From Oreohelix idahoensis (taxonomy: Eukaryota > Mollusca > Gastropoda > Stylommatophora > Oreohelicidae), in NCBI GenBank assembly GCA_024509875.1, contig JAMPIV010010563.1:1-64000 (forward strand): a stretch of 64,000 bases of DNA, written 5' to 3'. Positions 11,158-22,076 of this stretch are shown one piece after another (positions within the stretch are counted from its first letter, which is position 1; the number at the start of each line of letters is the position of its first letter). The notes beneath the pieces were generated by a model. The model saw nothing but the letters and a program-made list of their open reading frames with translations. It had not been told where the DNA came from and did no database searches. Both the position numbers and the translations under genes were made by a program.

Positions 11158-11599
11158 AGTCTACGCGTTGGTCCTGGAGGATCCGATTGCCGATTTAACC
11201 GTCGGTAATGTACGCGGGGTGCATAGTGCCATAGGTGTAGCTGATGCAGAGGCTCAGCATCACCAAACTTCCAAGATTGATAAACAAAAGGTACACCGGA
11301 AGCGTAGTTCGCGGCATGTACCGAAGGACATGACTAGGAGCAGTGGGGACTTATATTCAAGTCCGAGAGTTAGTGATCGCACAGTTTTGGTGCGTAATGT
11401 GCCACTGAGTGCTAGTTGGCGCACACTCAGACGAGTGTTTGATGAGGTTGCGCCGGTTAAGTTTGTAGAAGTATTGTCGCTACGCGACAATACCAAAATG
11501 GCACGTGTTACTTTTGTGAATAGTTGGGGTGCGCGTAGGGCAGTTAGGCAGAAGCATATGTCTTTGCTTCGAAACCATCTGCTAATAGTTCAGCGTTAG
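11105..11599 (+). CDS. protease C-terminus and RRM-like domain
   Basis: The frame overlaps the Gag-PR frame by a +1 offset. Numbering follows the 165-residue frame from 11102. Residues 10-40 are the missing half of the protease (DTPFITGRVYALVLEDP). Residues 50-90 are a basic linker with KQKVHRKRSSRHVPK. Residues 92-164 look like one RNA recognition motif: beta1 TVLVRNVP (RNP2 position), helix SWRTLRRVFDEVA, beta2 VKFVEVLSL, beta3 KMARVTFVN (RNP1 position), helix GARRAVRQ and final strand HLLIVQR. The RNP1 aromatic residues are not conserved, so RNA binding by the usual stacking is uncertain. The frame probably joined Gag-PR originally; either one indel or frameshifting separates them. No RT follows. 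An RRM after PR is unusual for an LTR element. Confidence 0.72.
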   Translation, partial: RLTPRRALVWDTPFITGRVYALVLEDPIADLTVGNVRGVHSAIGVADAEAQHHQTSKIDKQKVHRKRSSRHVPKDMTRSSGDLYSSPRVSDRTVLVRNVPLSASWRTLRRVFDEVAPVKFVEVLSLRDNTKMARVTFVNSWGARRAVRQKHMSLLRNHLLIVQR

Positions 11600-12263
11600 C
11601 TAGAGCTAGATTTTCGGGTTCGTTTTAGTAAGATCTTTCGGTTGACGCGAACCGAACCTGATAGGCTCTGACCCGCGCCCCCAGTTCTACTATTATATCA
11701 ATATGAGGATGTTGTAAATGTAGTAACAGATGTCTTGTCCAGGTTGTCAAATAATTGAACAGTTATAGTTTCTGGGAAAACTTACATCTGAAAAGAGAGT
11801 ATTTATTGGAATTTATGTAAGTAAGGCATTATGACTATTTCAGTTGATATTTCATGATGATGTATTTTAATATTCAATGTATGGTATATGCTGCCATAGA
11901 GGCAAGATCTAGTAGGTGTACTCTATGTGTGGACATACCATATTATATTATGCCTATAACTATGTTGTGACATGATGATTGTGTTACGAGAACTTAGGGT
12001 TTGATTGGTGACAATCAGGTATTTGGATTTTGTGTAACATGCATGATGTGTAGACTACTCCAGGATCAGTACCCAGTGTAGATTGGTGCATATTTCTTTG
12101 TATTGAGTCTAGTAAGTGAAAAGGCATGTACGACGAGGGTATAGCACAACTCTGGCATTCTTTATTTGCATAAGGAGGTGCTATCTCGGCATTTGTTCGT
12201 CCATACTCCAAAGAGGGGCTGGGCATGACTCCTCCGGTGGAAGAAAACTGCGTTTTCTTTCTT
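11600..12263 (+). other. 3' noncoding region of Gag-RRM element
   Basis: This stretch between the RRM stop and the polypurine tract has no open frame with recognisable motifs. There is no trace of reverse transcriptase, RNase H, integrase or envelope in any frame I read. Confidence 0.75.
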
Positions 12264-12277
12264 AAGGGGGGGATGGA
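12264..12277 (+). promoter_or_regulatory. polypurine tract
   Basis: AAGGGGGGGATGGA lies immediately before the 3' LTR. That is the expected place and composition for plus-strand priming. Confidence 0.85.
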
Positions 12278-12951
12278 TGTCACGACATAGACTTTCGCTA
12301 AATTGTATATTGGTCACACTGGAGAGCGACAACACTGGTTCGTCTCTTGTAAAAACTTGCTCGGCCTGTTTTCGATTAGACGGAAGCCGGAAGGGAGCTT
12401 TTTGGCGCAAAGGGGAATTCTAGATATGTCTGCCGGCCTAAGCGGTCGTTGTCGGCCTTTGTCAGCAGTTTTGCGGGGAAATTATATGGATGCCAGTTTT
12501 GGTCATACTTCTTGCTTTTTCATGTTATCGGGAGTAGTTGGTTTGTTACTAGATAGATATTGTGGATTCTAGTGACTTTCTCCTGGATTATACTTATGAT
12601 AATATTAGCGCAGTTATGTATTGCGTCGTTTTTTCAGGAATGAAGGTCGCCTGTGAGCGATGATTATAGTGTAGCCACTGATTGTGTCTTGTTTATGGCA
12701 TTGTGAGATTATGTTGTGCTACAGTGTTCTGGCAAGTTGTTAGGCATCCTTCATTGCATTGTCATGCGTATTGTTTTGTGTGTGTACAGTTTTCATTAAA
12801 GAGGGTCAGTACCTGTTGCCGGGGTTATGGTGAGTTTGTGTCAGCTAGTGTAGTGTGGTCGTACCTCTAACAGATGAGCCTTGCTATTGTTGGTGGTGAT
12901 ATATTAATATGATGATGATAAATCCACGTTACACTAGTAGTTATTCTGACA
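12278..12951 (+). repeat. 3' LTR of Gag-RRM element
   Basis: Same length and termini as 6038-6711. It is followed by the second copy of the target duplication, CGCAT. Confidence 0.95.
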
Positions 12952-14332
12952 CGCATACATGCATACACTAGATGTGAAACAACAAAGAATAAGATATCAG
13001 TGATCGACTATGCCATTGTTAGGAGGAGCTCATGTCAAAAGAACAACTGAAAGTGTTGCTCAGCCTAGGAACTGCCCAACATCACCCAAGAAACTAAGTA
13101 AACGAACTGGAGAAATGAGCATTAAAACCTACAAGCTGAGAGAGCCAGAAATTGACCAGATATCAGGGGCTTATTGTGGCAGCGGTGAGCAACACAGAAG
13201 AACAACCTGATGACTTGGAAACCCTCTGGCTTAAATTCAAGGACATCATAAAGACAGCTGCTGCAGAAGCATGTGGTGAAGTCCGACTTGGGAACAAAAG
13301 AAAGAGGACGCCATGTTGGACAGAGGAAGTCAAAGAGAAAATAAGAGAGAAGAAAATGGCATGGAAACAATACTTAGGAGCTAAAAACACAACAGGATCA
13401 ATGGAGAAATATAGAGAATATGTGACACTCAGAACAGAAGCAAAGAACAAGGTGCTAGCAGCAAAACCGAAGTCCTGGGAAGAATTTGGAGAAAAGCTAG
13501 AAAAAGATGCGCAAGAAAACCAGAAATTGTTCTATAAGACCCTAAAGAACATGAGGAAGGAAAAACAATGCCCTCTCAAATTTATAAAGGACAAGCAATA
13601 AAAATTGCTTACTGCCCGAAGGAAGTAATGGAAAGAATATTTCTCAGAACTCCTGGATGGTGAGCATGGTGAAGCATCAGAAATGATAACCACTAGCACA
13701 GAAGAGAAAACCAATGATGGTGAAGATGACATAAAGACGGAAGAACTGAAAATCAAGATGGGCAAAGCAGCAGGGCATGATGGTATAACACCAGAAATGG
13801 TTAAGTACATGAAAGCATCAGGCGACCTATTACTCTTAAGGGTCCTACAGGCAGCGTGGTGCAACAAGACCGTAACAAAGGATTGGGAGATTGCCATCAT
13901 AACACCAATTTTCAAAAACGGTGACAATCGACAATGTGGAAACCAAAGAGGCATATCCCTTCTCAGTGTCCCTGGTAAAATCTACTTTAGAATCCTAGGG
14001 CAGAGACTCCGATGCCTAGCTGGGCCACAATTGGATGAGGTCCAGTGCGGATTCCGAGCAAACCGAAGTACTCAAGACCTAATCTTCACACTCAGACAGC
14101 TGAGTGATGGTCATAAGCAGCTCTAAACAAAATCCATGGTGATATCACGAGAAGAAAGAAGACATCAGATTAAGCTGGGAGAACAGGTCCTGGAGCATGT
14201 CGACCACTTTAAATACCTCGGAGCTATTATAGACCGAAAGCGAGGCACCAAAGAAGAGATGGCCACTCGAAAAGCAGCAGCTGGGAGACTTTTTCAGGCC
14301 ATAAATCGAGGATTCCTAGCAAGAGAGGTGGG
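12952..14332 (+). pseudogene. LINE A linker and reverse transcriptase, disrupted
   Basis: After the APE end (ISVIDYAIV near 12990-13016), 13152-13601 encodes the linker typical of APE LINEs (PCWTEEVKEKIREKKMAW, FYKTLKNMRKEKQ). 13683-14126 encodes the N-terminal RT region (GKAAGHDGITPEMVKYM, WEIAIITPIFKNGD, RGISLLSVPGKIYFRIL, QCGFRANRSTQDLIF). 14136-14332 is the region after the palm (HFKYLGAIIDRKRGTKEEM, INRGFLAREVG). The catalytic palm block with the YADD-type motif is missing between 14126 and 14136, a deletion of a few hundred bases, and the frame is shifted near 13610. It is not functional. Confidence 0.87.
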
Positions 14333-14438
14333 TGTTAAGTCATATTTTAATTAAGGGGAGTTAGGTGTTAAAGACTGGAGTGTATGGGTCGGATTTTTTG
14401 TACACGCTTGTAAACACGCTCTGCGTGATGAGAGAATT
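14333..14438 (+). repeat. truncated LTR start (TGTTAAG type)
   Basis: About 106 bases match 16193-16298 with few differences, from TGTTAAGTCATATTTTAATT to the GATGAGAGAATT word. The rest of this LTR copy is missing, so a deletion removed the end of the LTR and the adjacent interior. Confidence 0.85.
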
Positions 14439-16192
14439 AGTGCAATCTTGCAGTGTTGATGATACGATTGATCATCATGCTAATTTTAGTACTTCTTGTA
14501 ACCCAGTTCGACATACCTCAGTACGTCGTTATTCTAATTTTGACTCTTCTTTAACTACTATTATAGAAGAAGATCCTTCAGTTTTGTCTGATATACACAC
14601 TAATTTTATAGCTACGACTGAATCTACATCCAGTCACGTTGATTGCAACTTCTTTGCTGCAATGACTAGCGTTTTCTTTGCCACATGTACGGACTTAGTT
14701 GTTAGTACATATATGTACCTTATGAGTTTCTTTAGCTTTCTTGCTGGACCGGTTAGCTCGGTATCTTTGTCTTTTACGACTTTTTGTCGCACTCACTGAG
14801 CTCCTTTTAAACTTCGACGTAGGTCCAAGTTTACTACTGTATGCTTTTACATCTTTATTATATCTTTCTTACTTTTTTCTTTGCCCAGTACACAGGCTAT
14901 GACTTCAGTTCAGCCTTTAAGAATTACGCCTTTGTCTACTGCATTTCCTTTGTCTTGCGCAAAATCTCAGATTGTCAGCCATCATGGCACTCTTAGTCAT
15001 CACTACCATCTTATAGATTTCCTTTTAGATTTCGGGGTTACTTATATACCCACGACTCTATTATACATTAATGCACACTGGTAGAACACTTTTATGACCC
15101 TGTTTAATTCATGATCCTAAGTTTGTCTGTGCTACTTTCTCTGTTACCCTTTCTTGTGTAACGGAGGAAGGTTTGATTAACATCGTACAGGGGTCGGAAG
15201 TTTACACGGCCACATTTGATAGGTTAGAATTGAAATTAACTGTTGTATTTCATAAAATCCTACCTTTACCAAACAGAGATTTTCATTTGTGTTTTTTTCC
15301 CAGCGACGTCTTTGCGATGAGAGTCAGGGCTGCTATATTGATTGAGTAGGCTGTGGTATTTATCGCTAGATTTGCTGTTCCAATGAAACCAGTCGGCAGT
15401 TTGACGGCACACTAGATGTTTTTGGTATCTTCGTGCTCATAGGATGTTCCAAGACTACTAGAGTTGTCCTTTCTATGCAACGTATCTAGGATAGTAGATA
15501 ATATTGTATATTGGTATAGTATAGTATATTAGATAGTACTGTATTAGGATATGATGTAACTTTTTTAAGATAGTATGTTGGTTCATCTTTATGCACCAAT
15601 TCATTACCATATTGTTCTTATACTACTGTGTTTTGATAAATGTTGAGCGTATGACAATTGTAATGATGCTATTATTTTTACGTATCTGATCATTACGATA
15701 CATTTGGGTATTGTACATTTTTTTTAATAATTTAAAGACTATAAAAAGGTACTTTATAAGTTTATTAATTTGGTTATCATGCACATTATGTTATTTTTTA
15801 AATGGTAACTAGTTATTTGTCTTTTGGTATAAATATGTATGGCTTAACTTACCATGATATATCATTGTCTGCTCATTCTTCTTGTACTTCATCTGGTCTT
15901 TTTACTTTTCACTTATGATGTCATAGCTAGTCTATACTTGATATACTTTATATTTCTTTGAATTTGTTGATCTTCGTATGCTTATCTCATTATCTTTCTA
16001 TACTTCATTTTTTTTTTACTTTACACTTACTTCTATCCCTCTTTTGTTCTTTTTTGTTAACATGACTTAACATAGTGTAATCCTTATGTGTAGATATTGT
16101 GATTGCATTCGACCTCAATTTTTTTTGTTGGATGTAATTTTTTTCCAAAAAAATGATCATATCATTTTTTTTCCCTGGGACTCGGTGTAGTC
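14439..16192. other. T-rich interior between TGTTAAG LTRs
   Basis: This is T-rich on the top strand, with two modest open frames: 14365-14799, 144 codons (Ser/Thr/Phe-rich), and 14881-15084, 67 codons. Neither shows Gag, protease, RT or integrase motifs that I recognise. The remainder is low-coding. It is probably the degraded interior of a non-autonomous LTR element. The coding strand is uncertain. Confidence 0.5.
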
Positions 16193-17159
16193 TGTTAAGT
16201 CATATTTTAATTAAGGGGAGTTAAGTGTTAAAGACTGGAGTGTACGGGTCGGATTTTTTGAACACTCTTGTAAACACGCTCTGCGTGATGAGAGAATTTC
16301 TTAGTTGAGGGGTGGAAAGCGGAGTAATGTTTAAACTGTTTCCTGACTAGTTGTTACTTTGTTTAAAGATAGGATAAAGAAACTGGTCGAACGTTCTATG
16401 AATTAGTTTTGGGGGGAAAGTCGGATGAATTCAGCTCACATCTCAAGCTGCGAGTTTGCGCTTGAATGATTTTTACTGAGCTGTTTTGAGCAGCTGTTAT
16501 TTCGTGACAGTACGTTTTCGGGCAGAGCTTGAAAATGGACGTGATCCATTTTGCTAGTGTGTTCCAGCATATTTCTTTTGTGTGAAAGGGGAATTTAATA
16601 GAGAGTGAAGATATTTTTGGGCCATGGATTGTAGGCCATTATATACATTCATATTTCCGAAGACGGATTTTTGAAGTTCGATAGATTATTTAAGGGAATG
16701 TTCTTTCTCCATGGAGATGTGTTATACAGGCCTTGGAGTATGTTGACCCAGGCTATATTATTGTAAACTGTGAGGTATACAGTCCCTTTCTTGAATGGAT
16801 ATTTTGCCATGATGTTTATGATTATGAGCTGCTGTGCTACGCAGCCTTTGTGCTTGGAATTTGTGTACCAGTAACTGAGTCGTATGAATTTTCTTACTGA
16901 TGTCTGATGATCTGTAATGAACTGTCATCGATGATTATATACTTTTGGATTATGCATTCAATTACCTATGGATATTTTTGCTTACCTGATGTGTAATGAT
17001 TTGCCGTGAACTGTAACCTGTGAAGTGTGCTGTCCCATCGTCAGTGTTGCGGTGTTAATAAACTGTGAAAACGTTACAGCTAGTTTCAATAATCCTTGAC
17101 TCTTATCTTTACTGTGGTGTGTGGTTCCAGTTGATGCAAGTATACCCGAACTCTTAACA
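16193..17159 (+). repeat. complete 967-bp LTR (TGTTAAG...CTTAACA)
   Basis: It begins TGTTAAG and ends CTTAACA, a 7-bp inverted terminal match. Its first 106 bases repeat 14333-14438. There is no polypurine tract immediately before it, so the orientation of the parent element is unclear. Confidence 0.75.
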
Positions 17160-19926
17160 TTCGCCTATGCATATATACCACATTACACACCTGTCGGCCA
17201 TACGTAAGCCCGACCATAAGCTGATTGCCTTCATCAGAGAAAGATATTAACATTGTCTTCCTACGCCACTTAATAACTTGTAACAGAAAATGATGGCCTG
17301 TGTGGCCTGTTATAGAGAACCTATATATAAACAGTGGGTAATGTCGTATATTTTTTTATAGGAACTTAAGATCAATTATGGTCCCGTCTAAATAGAACTA
17401 GAACGGTGATAGCTCAGTGGGAGATAAGGTAAAGAAATAGATTTTCACGAGTGAAATGGTGAAACGTAAAGTCTGTCCCTGGATTTAGAGATAATCTATC
17501 CAGCCTATCGGTTACGACTGAGATTCTTAGATCGGACAGTTTCCCTATAAATATATATAGATATATTCAACCACTCACCTCTACACACACACAGATATGT
17601 GACGACAATTAGACGCACAGACGTGAAAACTATAGCTATGAAATAGGGATCTTTTGGGACAAGCTGACGAACACACGTGAAAAAAGTTTATGTAAATTTT
17701 ATTTATCATAAGAAACTTCACAACAGAAATAAATTTTGAATATCAAATCAAATACAAATAAACATAAGTTAATGAATTAATCAAGAAAATAGACTCATAG
17801 GTGTAATTCTCCCTCCCTCTGTTGAGACAAGATCCCGTTAGAGAAAAGTTATTAACCCCAAAAAGAGTCACAGATGTATACGCTATGGTCTAGGATTTCC
17901 CTCTACAATAAAGAACAGTGTTTATACGTTAATCTATTCTGAAAGGGGCAGCATTAGCAAAACTTTCACACAAAAAATACAAAGTTAGTACTTGGGTTAT
18001 ACAATGAAAGAATTATTCATCCCGGCTTTCACTCGCTCTGACAGACCTGTGATCACAACCAGTCACTCTTACCTAATAGGTGCTTTCACAACATCTGGAA
18101 CAATCGTAAGGTACACACAGCCTATCCAAGGTTTGGTTATTGGCGAATCAAGCCCCAGTTTCTCCAAAGACTAATGAAATCAAATGATGGGAAACGCTTG
18201 ATTCGCTCCTGTTAGTAGGATGCTGGAAATGTCGCTTCAATTTTTGTCCAGGTAGTAAAATAATTAAGAGATCTAATGTTCACAGTGTACAGTAGCTTGG
18301 AATCTTCAATCGTTAGATCGAGCGTCAGGTAAATAAATCTGTTCAGGATAGATATTCTTCACAACACAGTGATTGTTTTTCAGGTAATGTCAAATGTTTG
18401 ATTATATCGCCAACATAGGCTGAATGTATATGAACTTTGGAAAAGAAATCTGGATATTCTACGATAAGTCCAGTTACAATTTATTCTTAATATTCTTTGG
18501 GCTGGTATTCTGTCTCTTTCTAGGTGTAAAACACGAGGCCAAACAAATCACCTTGAAAACCCGATATTTATATCAAAATGTTCTTTTTCTAAAGTTATTC
18601 TCAATTTCATAAGAAAGCCGCTGGTACATTTTTAGGGTTTGACCCAAATACTGTATAAAGAGAAAAGATACAAATACTTAACATAATACGAGTATATTAT
18701 ACACAATCCTATCCTTACCTCGCGTAACATACAATATATTTATCCACTTCGGTTATTTAACTTTAAATTATAAACTACGAGCTTAGACCTTGTCTTATCG
18801 TTTAAAAACTTCCGTAAAATAAATTCTAGTCATTAAAAAAAAATCAGTCATCATGAATTAGAAATACATACATATTTCGTCAATACTCATGATGAATCAG
18901 TGCATTTACTTAGTTGGTTAAAATATTCTCTGACTGGTTACTAGCAGTTAATAAAGTTTATATTATAACTGGAAGAGTTTAGCTAGAAATTATTATCTGT
19001 TCTGCTAGCCACTGTAACACTGTAAAACCTAGAGAAATATAATTGACGGACCTATCTAGTAAATCACTCTGCACAAAACCCTTAGAGAAATATAATTGAC
19101 GATTTAATTAGTTAAATTACTCAAACTACTAGTATAATAATTACCACAAGCCAGAAATAAACGATCTCCAATCGAAAAACTAAGTGATACTACTATTATA
19201 AGAGATCTTTAGAATCGAAAGCTAGATGTTCTCTGAAATTCTGGCGGTACTGGATAAATTGAGTTAGAATGCTCGGATATATATATGTCTGAAATCAAAG
19301 AAATGAACACTATAGACCGAAAACCAGACTTTCTGCCAGATGTTATCACCTACGGGGAAATCTCTGCTCAAATTCTAGATCAAGAAAATCTACACCCTAT
19401 TCCCCTGCACACTCTTTAGATCAGGCGTAACGTAATTGACCAGACCGTGCGAGATTTCTTCGATCGTAAAATCACACTGTTTACCGCCCTGCGGACATGG
19501 CTATAGAACGAAATCGAGCGAGTCCGCTCTTTGATCTGGCGATCTGCCGTGTTTAATTACTTTCTAGCGAACGGATTACAAGGGAGGTAATAGCAATTTG
19601 CTCCCCTTGGTTCCAAAATTATCTGCTCTTAGTACTAAAAGTAATACATCCTTGATCGCTGTCTTATCTATTACCACGATTTTCAATCGCTGGCGTTAAG
19701 AATAAATTACAGATACCACGCTCAGCGTAACTAATAGGTCTGCTGGTTGAACATCATCAAAGACAATAGCGAACAGCAATAAAATGAGTGCTAAATTAGA
19801 AAAAGGGCCCGATCTCTGAGCGTTAGAATGGTTTATGTTAACGAAACAGGCGTAGGTGAAAATTTGGTAAAAGAAAGTGTAGATAAAGAAATAGATAGAT
19901 GAAAGCTATTTTCATAATATGTCACA
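17160..19926 (-). repeat. 2.8-kb AT-rich long-LTR-like remnant
   Basis: No coding frame of note. 17520-17640 read in reverse resembles 46600-46720 (shared words such as CACGTCTGTG and GTCGTCAC). Other parts resemble 45100-45360. On the minus strand it begins TGTGACA at 19926, like the start of the Gmr1-like LTR (TGTGACG). It is probably a solo or partial LTR of a relative of that element, but no clean target duplication is present. Confidence 0.5.
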
Positions 19927-20412
19927 GGTAAGAAAACGAAGATGGCTGTATACCGCTCCACCTATGTCCCAGTCTTGACATATGGATGCGAGTCATGGGC
20001 AATGACTACAACCCACAAAAGCAAGATCCAAACCTCAGAAATGAGGTATCTGAGGAAGGTGGTTGAAGTAACAAGAAGAGACATGGTCTGCAACCAGACG
20101 ATACGTCAAGGCCTAAAATCCCACCCCCTGCAGACCCAAGTAGAACAGTCCCAACTAAGATGGTTTGGCCATGTCTGCAGAATGGGAGAAGATCGGCTAC
20201 CACGACAAGCATGGGAAACAAAGAGCCAGGGATCCAGACCCCCAGGACGACCCAGAGTCCGCTGGGAGGACAACATTAGACAACATTTGAAGGACCGAGG
20301 ACTAGAATGGAACCAGGCCAGGAGGAAGACAGCCGATAGGATACTCTGGCGCTCTATCTTCCAAACCTTTACACCTCACGGTAGAAGGGGATCGACTAAG
20401 TAAGTAAGTAAG
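19927..20412 (+). pseudogene. LINE A C-terminal tail and 3' end
   Basis: The frame 19927-20403 continues the LINE A polyprotein: KTKMAVYRSTYVPVLTYGCES (the RT thumb region) and then the same tail as 4256-4618. It ends with a stop inside the TAAG tail (20397-20412). It lacks an own start; the apparent ATG at 19942 is internal. It is the third piece of the split LINE A copy. Confidence 0.85.
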
Positions 20413-20489
20413 ACTTCAGGTAAATGCGAGCCTGAAGTGTTTGCTAAGATTGTATAATTACTTCCGACTCGACAGGAAAAATGTAAGAA

Positions 20490-21300
20490 GTTGTAATGTA
20501 AGCATTACATAGAATTGTCCGATGTAGCAACTCCATATATGGAGGATGACTGTTTGAAATTTTCAAACGCATGAATCATCCAGAATACTGCTTGAGGAAA
20601 ACTTTTCATAATATGAATTTTGAATGTATTGGCTGACATTTGAGGCGCCAATAAACAACCACGCGATTGGAAGATTTGCCAGAACGCCATACATGAAGCG
20701 TGGGCCGAGAGCTACGATATAACGTAGAACATCTAGCATACGACACTGCATTCCAAAAATCGTCAAAGTATACATCTAGAACCTTGCCACAGGACAGAAT
20801 AGAGTCAGGATTCTGAATTTTTAGGAACGGGAAAACGTATTAGAGCATCTTTTATCCACTGGAAAAGAAAGCTTGCCAATATTAATGCGGATCCGGACTC
20901 CCACAGAAACTACTTACACGTCGCAGAGGAATTATAGAATAAGAAATATTATCCCAGACGTGCGTTCGAGGCATCTGTGTTAAGTTGACAAGACTATTTA
21001 CCTGAGCAAGACGTCTAAGATTTGCCTAGTTACTAGGGTGAGTTGTACATATTTTTATACTTTGAATTTTACTGATTTGTACAAGCTAGGAGTGTTAAAG
21101 ATTCTTACGAAGCTGGCAACCTCAGCATGTGAAAAGAATACATTCATAAACCACCACAGCAAGCGCTGGTGATTGCTTCATGCTAGTTCTCAAGGAAGAA
21201 CCAAAATCAGAGGTAATCCCAGACTCCAAGGGTGAAAGGAAGGGGATAATGGTGACATCATATGTTTATTGTCATTTGTAATGAGTTGTATGTATGCTTA
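20490..21300 (+). repeat. R1 dispersed repeat, copy a
   Basis: This non-coding repeat of about 800 bases is shared with 27130-27696 plus 41903-42330, with 49765-50350 and, inverted, with part of 57110-57790. Conserved words are CAACTCCATAT, AGGGTGAGTTGTAC, GCTGGCAACCTCAGCAT and CACCACNGCAAG. Here the AGGGTGAGTTGTAC site is uninterrupted at 21034-21047. The class is unknown; it could be a non-autonomous DNA transposon. Divergence between copies is high. Confidence 0.7.
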
Positions 21301-21945
21301 AAGGCACAAGCCACTTGCCGCCGTCCAGTTGAAATTTTTTCATTACATTAACTAAAAGAATGGTGATTTTTCGTCACATCCCCTGAGTTATATAATATAC
21401 ACCCAGGGAGAGTACAAATTCTGAAGAAAAAAAATCGGTGACGGACAGCGTGGAAAGGTGCCTGATTTAAATCAAGAGAGCAAACACTTAGCCTCGGAAT
21501 GTGTTCATTTACTCCTTCTAAAGTTGGTGGTGTGGATTGGAGAGACCCGCGTTACCAGCTGTACTTGTAATTGGTTCGCAGCTTGAGATCGGCACGTGAA
21601 ACCTACATCCCACGGGTGGTGAAAATCCATGCCTTGACCAGAAGCGGTTACCTCCAGAATCCTTTGTAGACGTGCCCATGCCACAGAGACGAAGTGAGGA
21701 ACAAGCAGCACCAACATTTCAGCAATTTGGAAGCTAAGTTATAAGTTTAGCAGGCCACATCAAAAGACTATATTTTCATCTCCCAAACCGAGATCTAAAA
21801 TGAAGCATAAATTCTCATAATTACCATTTCATATTTATTTATAATTTGTTTCAAAGTAATTGGGCATTAAACTTGTATATGTTGATTTTGACAAATTTAT
21901 AGTTGAATTAATCATTACGAAGAGAAAGTATATATATATAAATAT
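21301..21945. other. unassigned DNA, no gene seen
   Basis: AT-rich intergenic sequence. Short frames such as 21505-21717 on the minus strand have no recognisable motif. Confidence 0.4.
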
Positions 21946-21950
21946 ACCTC

Positions 21951-22076
<126 letters not shown>

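Larger units (their letters stand above)
6038..12951 (+). mobile_element. LTR retrotransposon, Gag-PR plus RRM
   Basis: This 6914-bp element has two 674-bp LTRs that start TGTCAC and end CTGACA. They are flanked by the 5-bp duplication CGCAT (6033-6037 and 12952-12956). It contains a divergent tRNA-Pro-like primer site, a 2.5-kb leader, a Gag-zinc knuckle-protease frame, an RRM-like domain and a polypurine tract. No reverse transcriptase, RNase H or integrase is seen, so it should be non-autonomous. Only about four LTR differences are visible, so the insertion is recent. It sits inside the APE domain of LINE A. The Gag and protease look Ty3/gypsy-like. Confidence 0.92.
14333..19926. mobile_element. 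composite insertion of LTR remnants in LINE A
   Basis: This 5.6-kb block separates LINE A codons that are otherwise adjacent, so it entered LINE A as one or more insertions. It contains a short LTR start (14333-14438), a T-rich interior, a full 967-bp LTR (16193-17159) and a further 2.8 kb that resembles long-LTR sequence elsewhere. The outer target duplication is not clear; only GGT is shared by both flanks. The internal order of events is unresolved. Confidence 0.65.
5040..20412 (+). mobile_element. LINE A, one copy interrupted twice
   Basis: Three collinear pieces (about 5040-6037, 12952-14332 and 19927-20412) form one non-LTR retrotransposon in plus orientation: 5' region, APE endonuclease, linker, reverse transcriptase and C-terminal tail ending in TAAG repeats. 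The first break is the LTR element at 6038-12951. The second is 14333-19926. Across the second break the reading frame resumes in register: GAG-GTG-GGT on the left and GGT-AAG-AAA on the right. The 5' end near 5040 is approximate. The copy is inactive, with stop codons, shifts and loss of the reverse-transcriptase active site. The exact clade (RTE-like or related) is not settled. Confidence 0.8.

Noticed and set aside
11102..11599. dUTPase or chromodomain capture instead of RRM
   Set aside because: No dUTPase motif order and no aromatic cage; the strand-helix pattern fits an RRM better.
17192..19926. Complete solo LTR with TGTCGG...TGTCACA ends
   Set aside because: The ends are plausible, but the flanking bases (ACACC versus GGTAA) give no target duplication, so the boundaries are not claimed.
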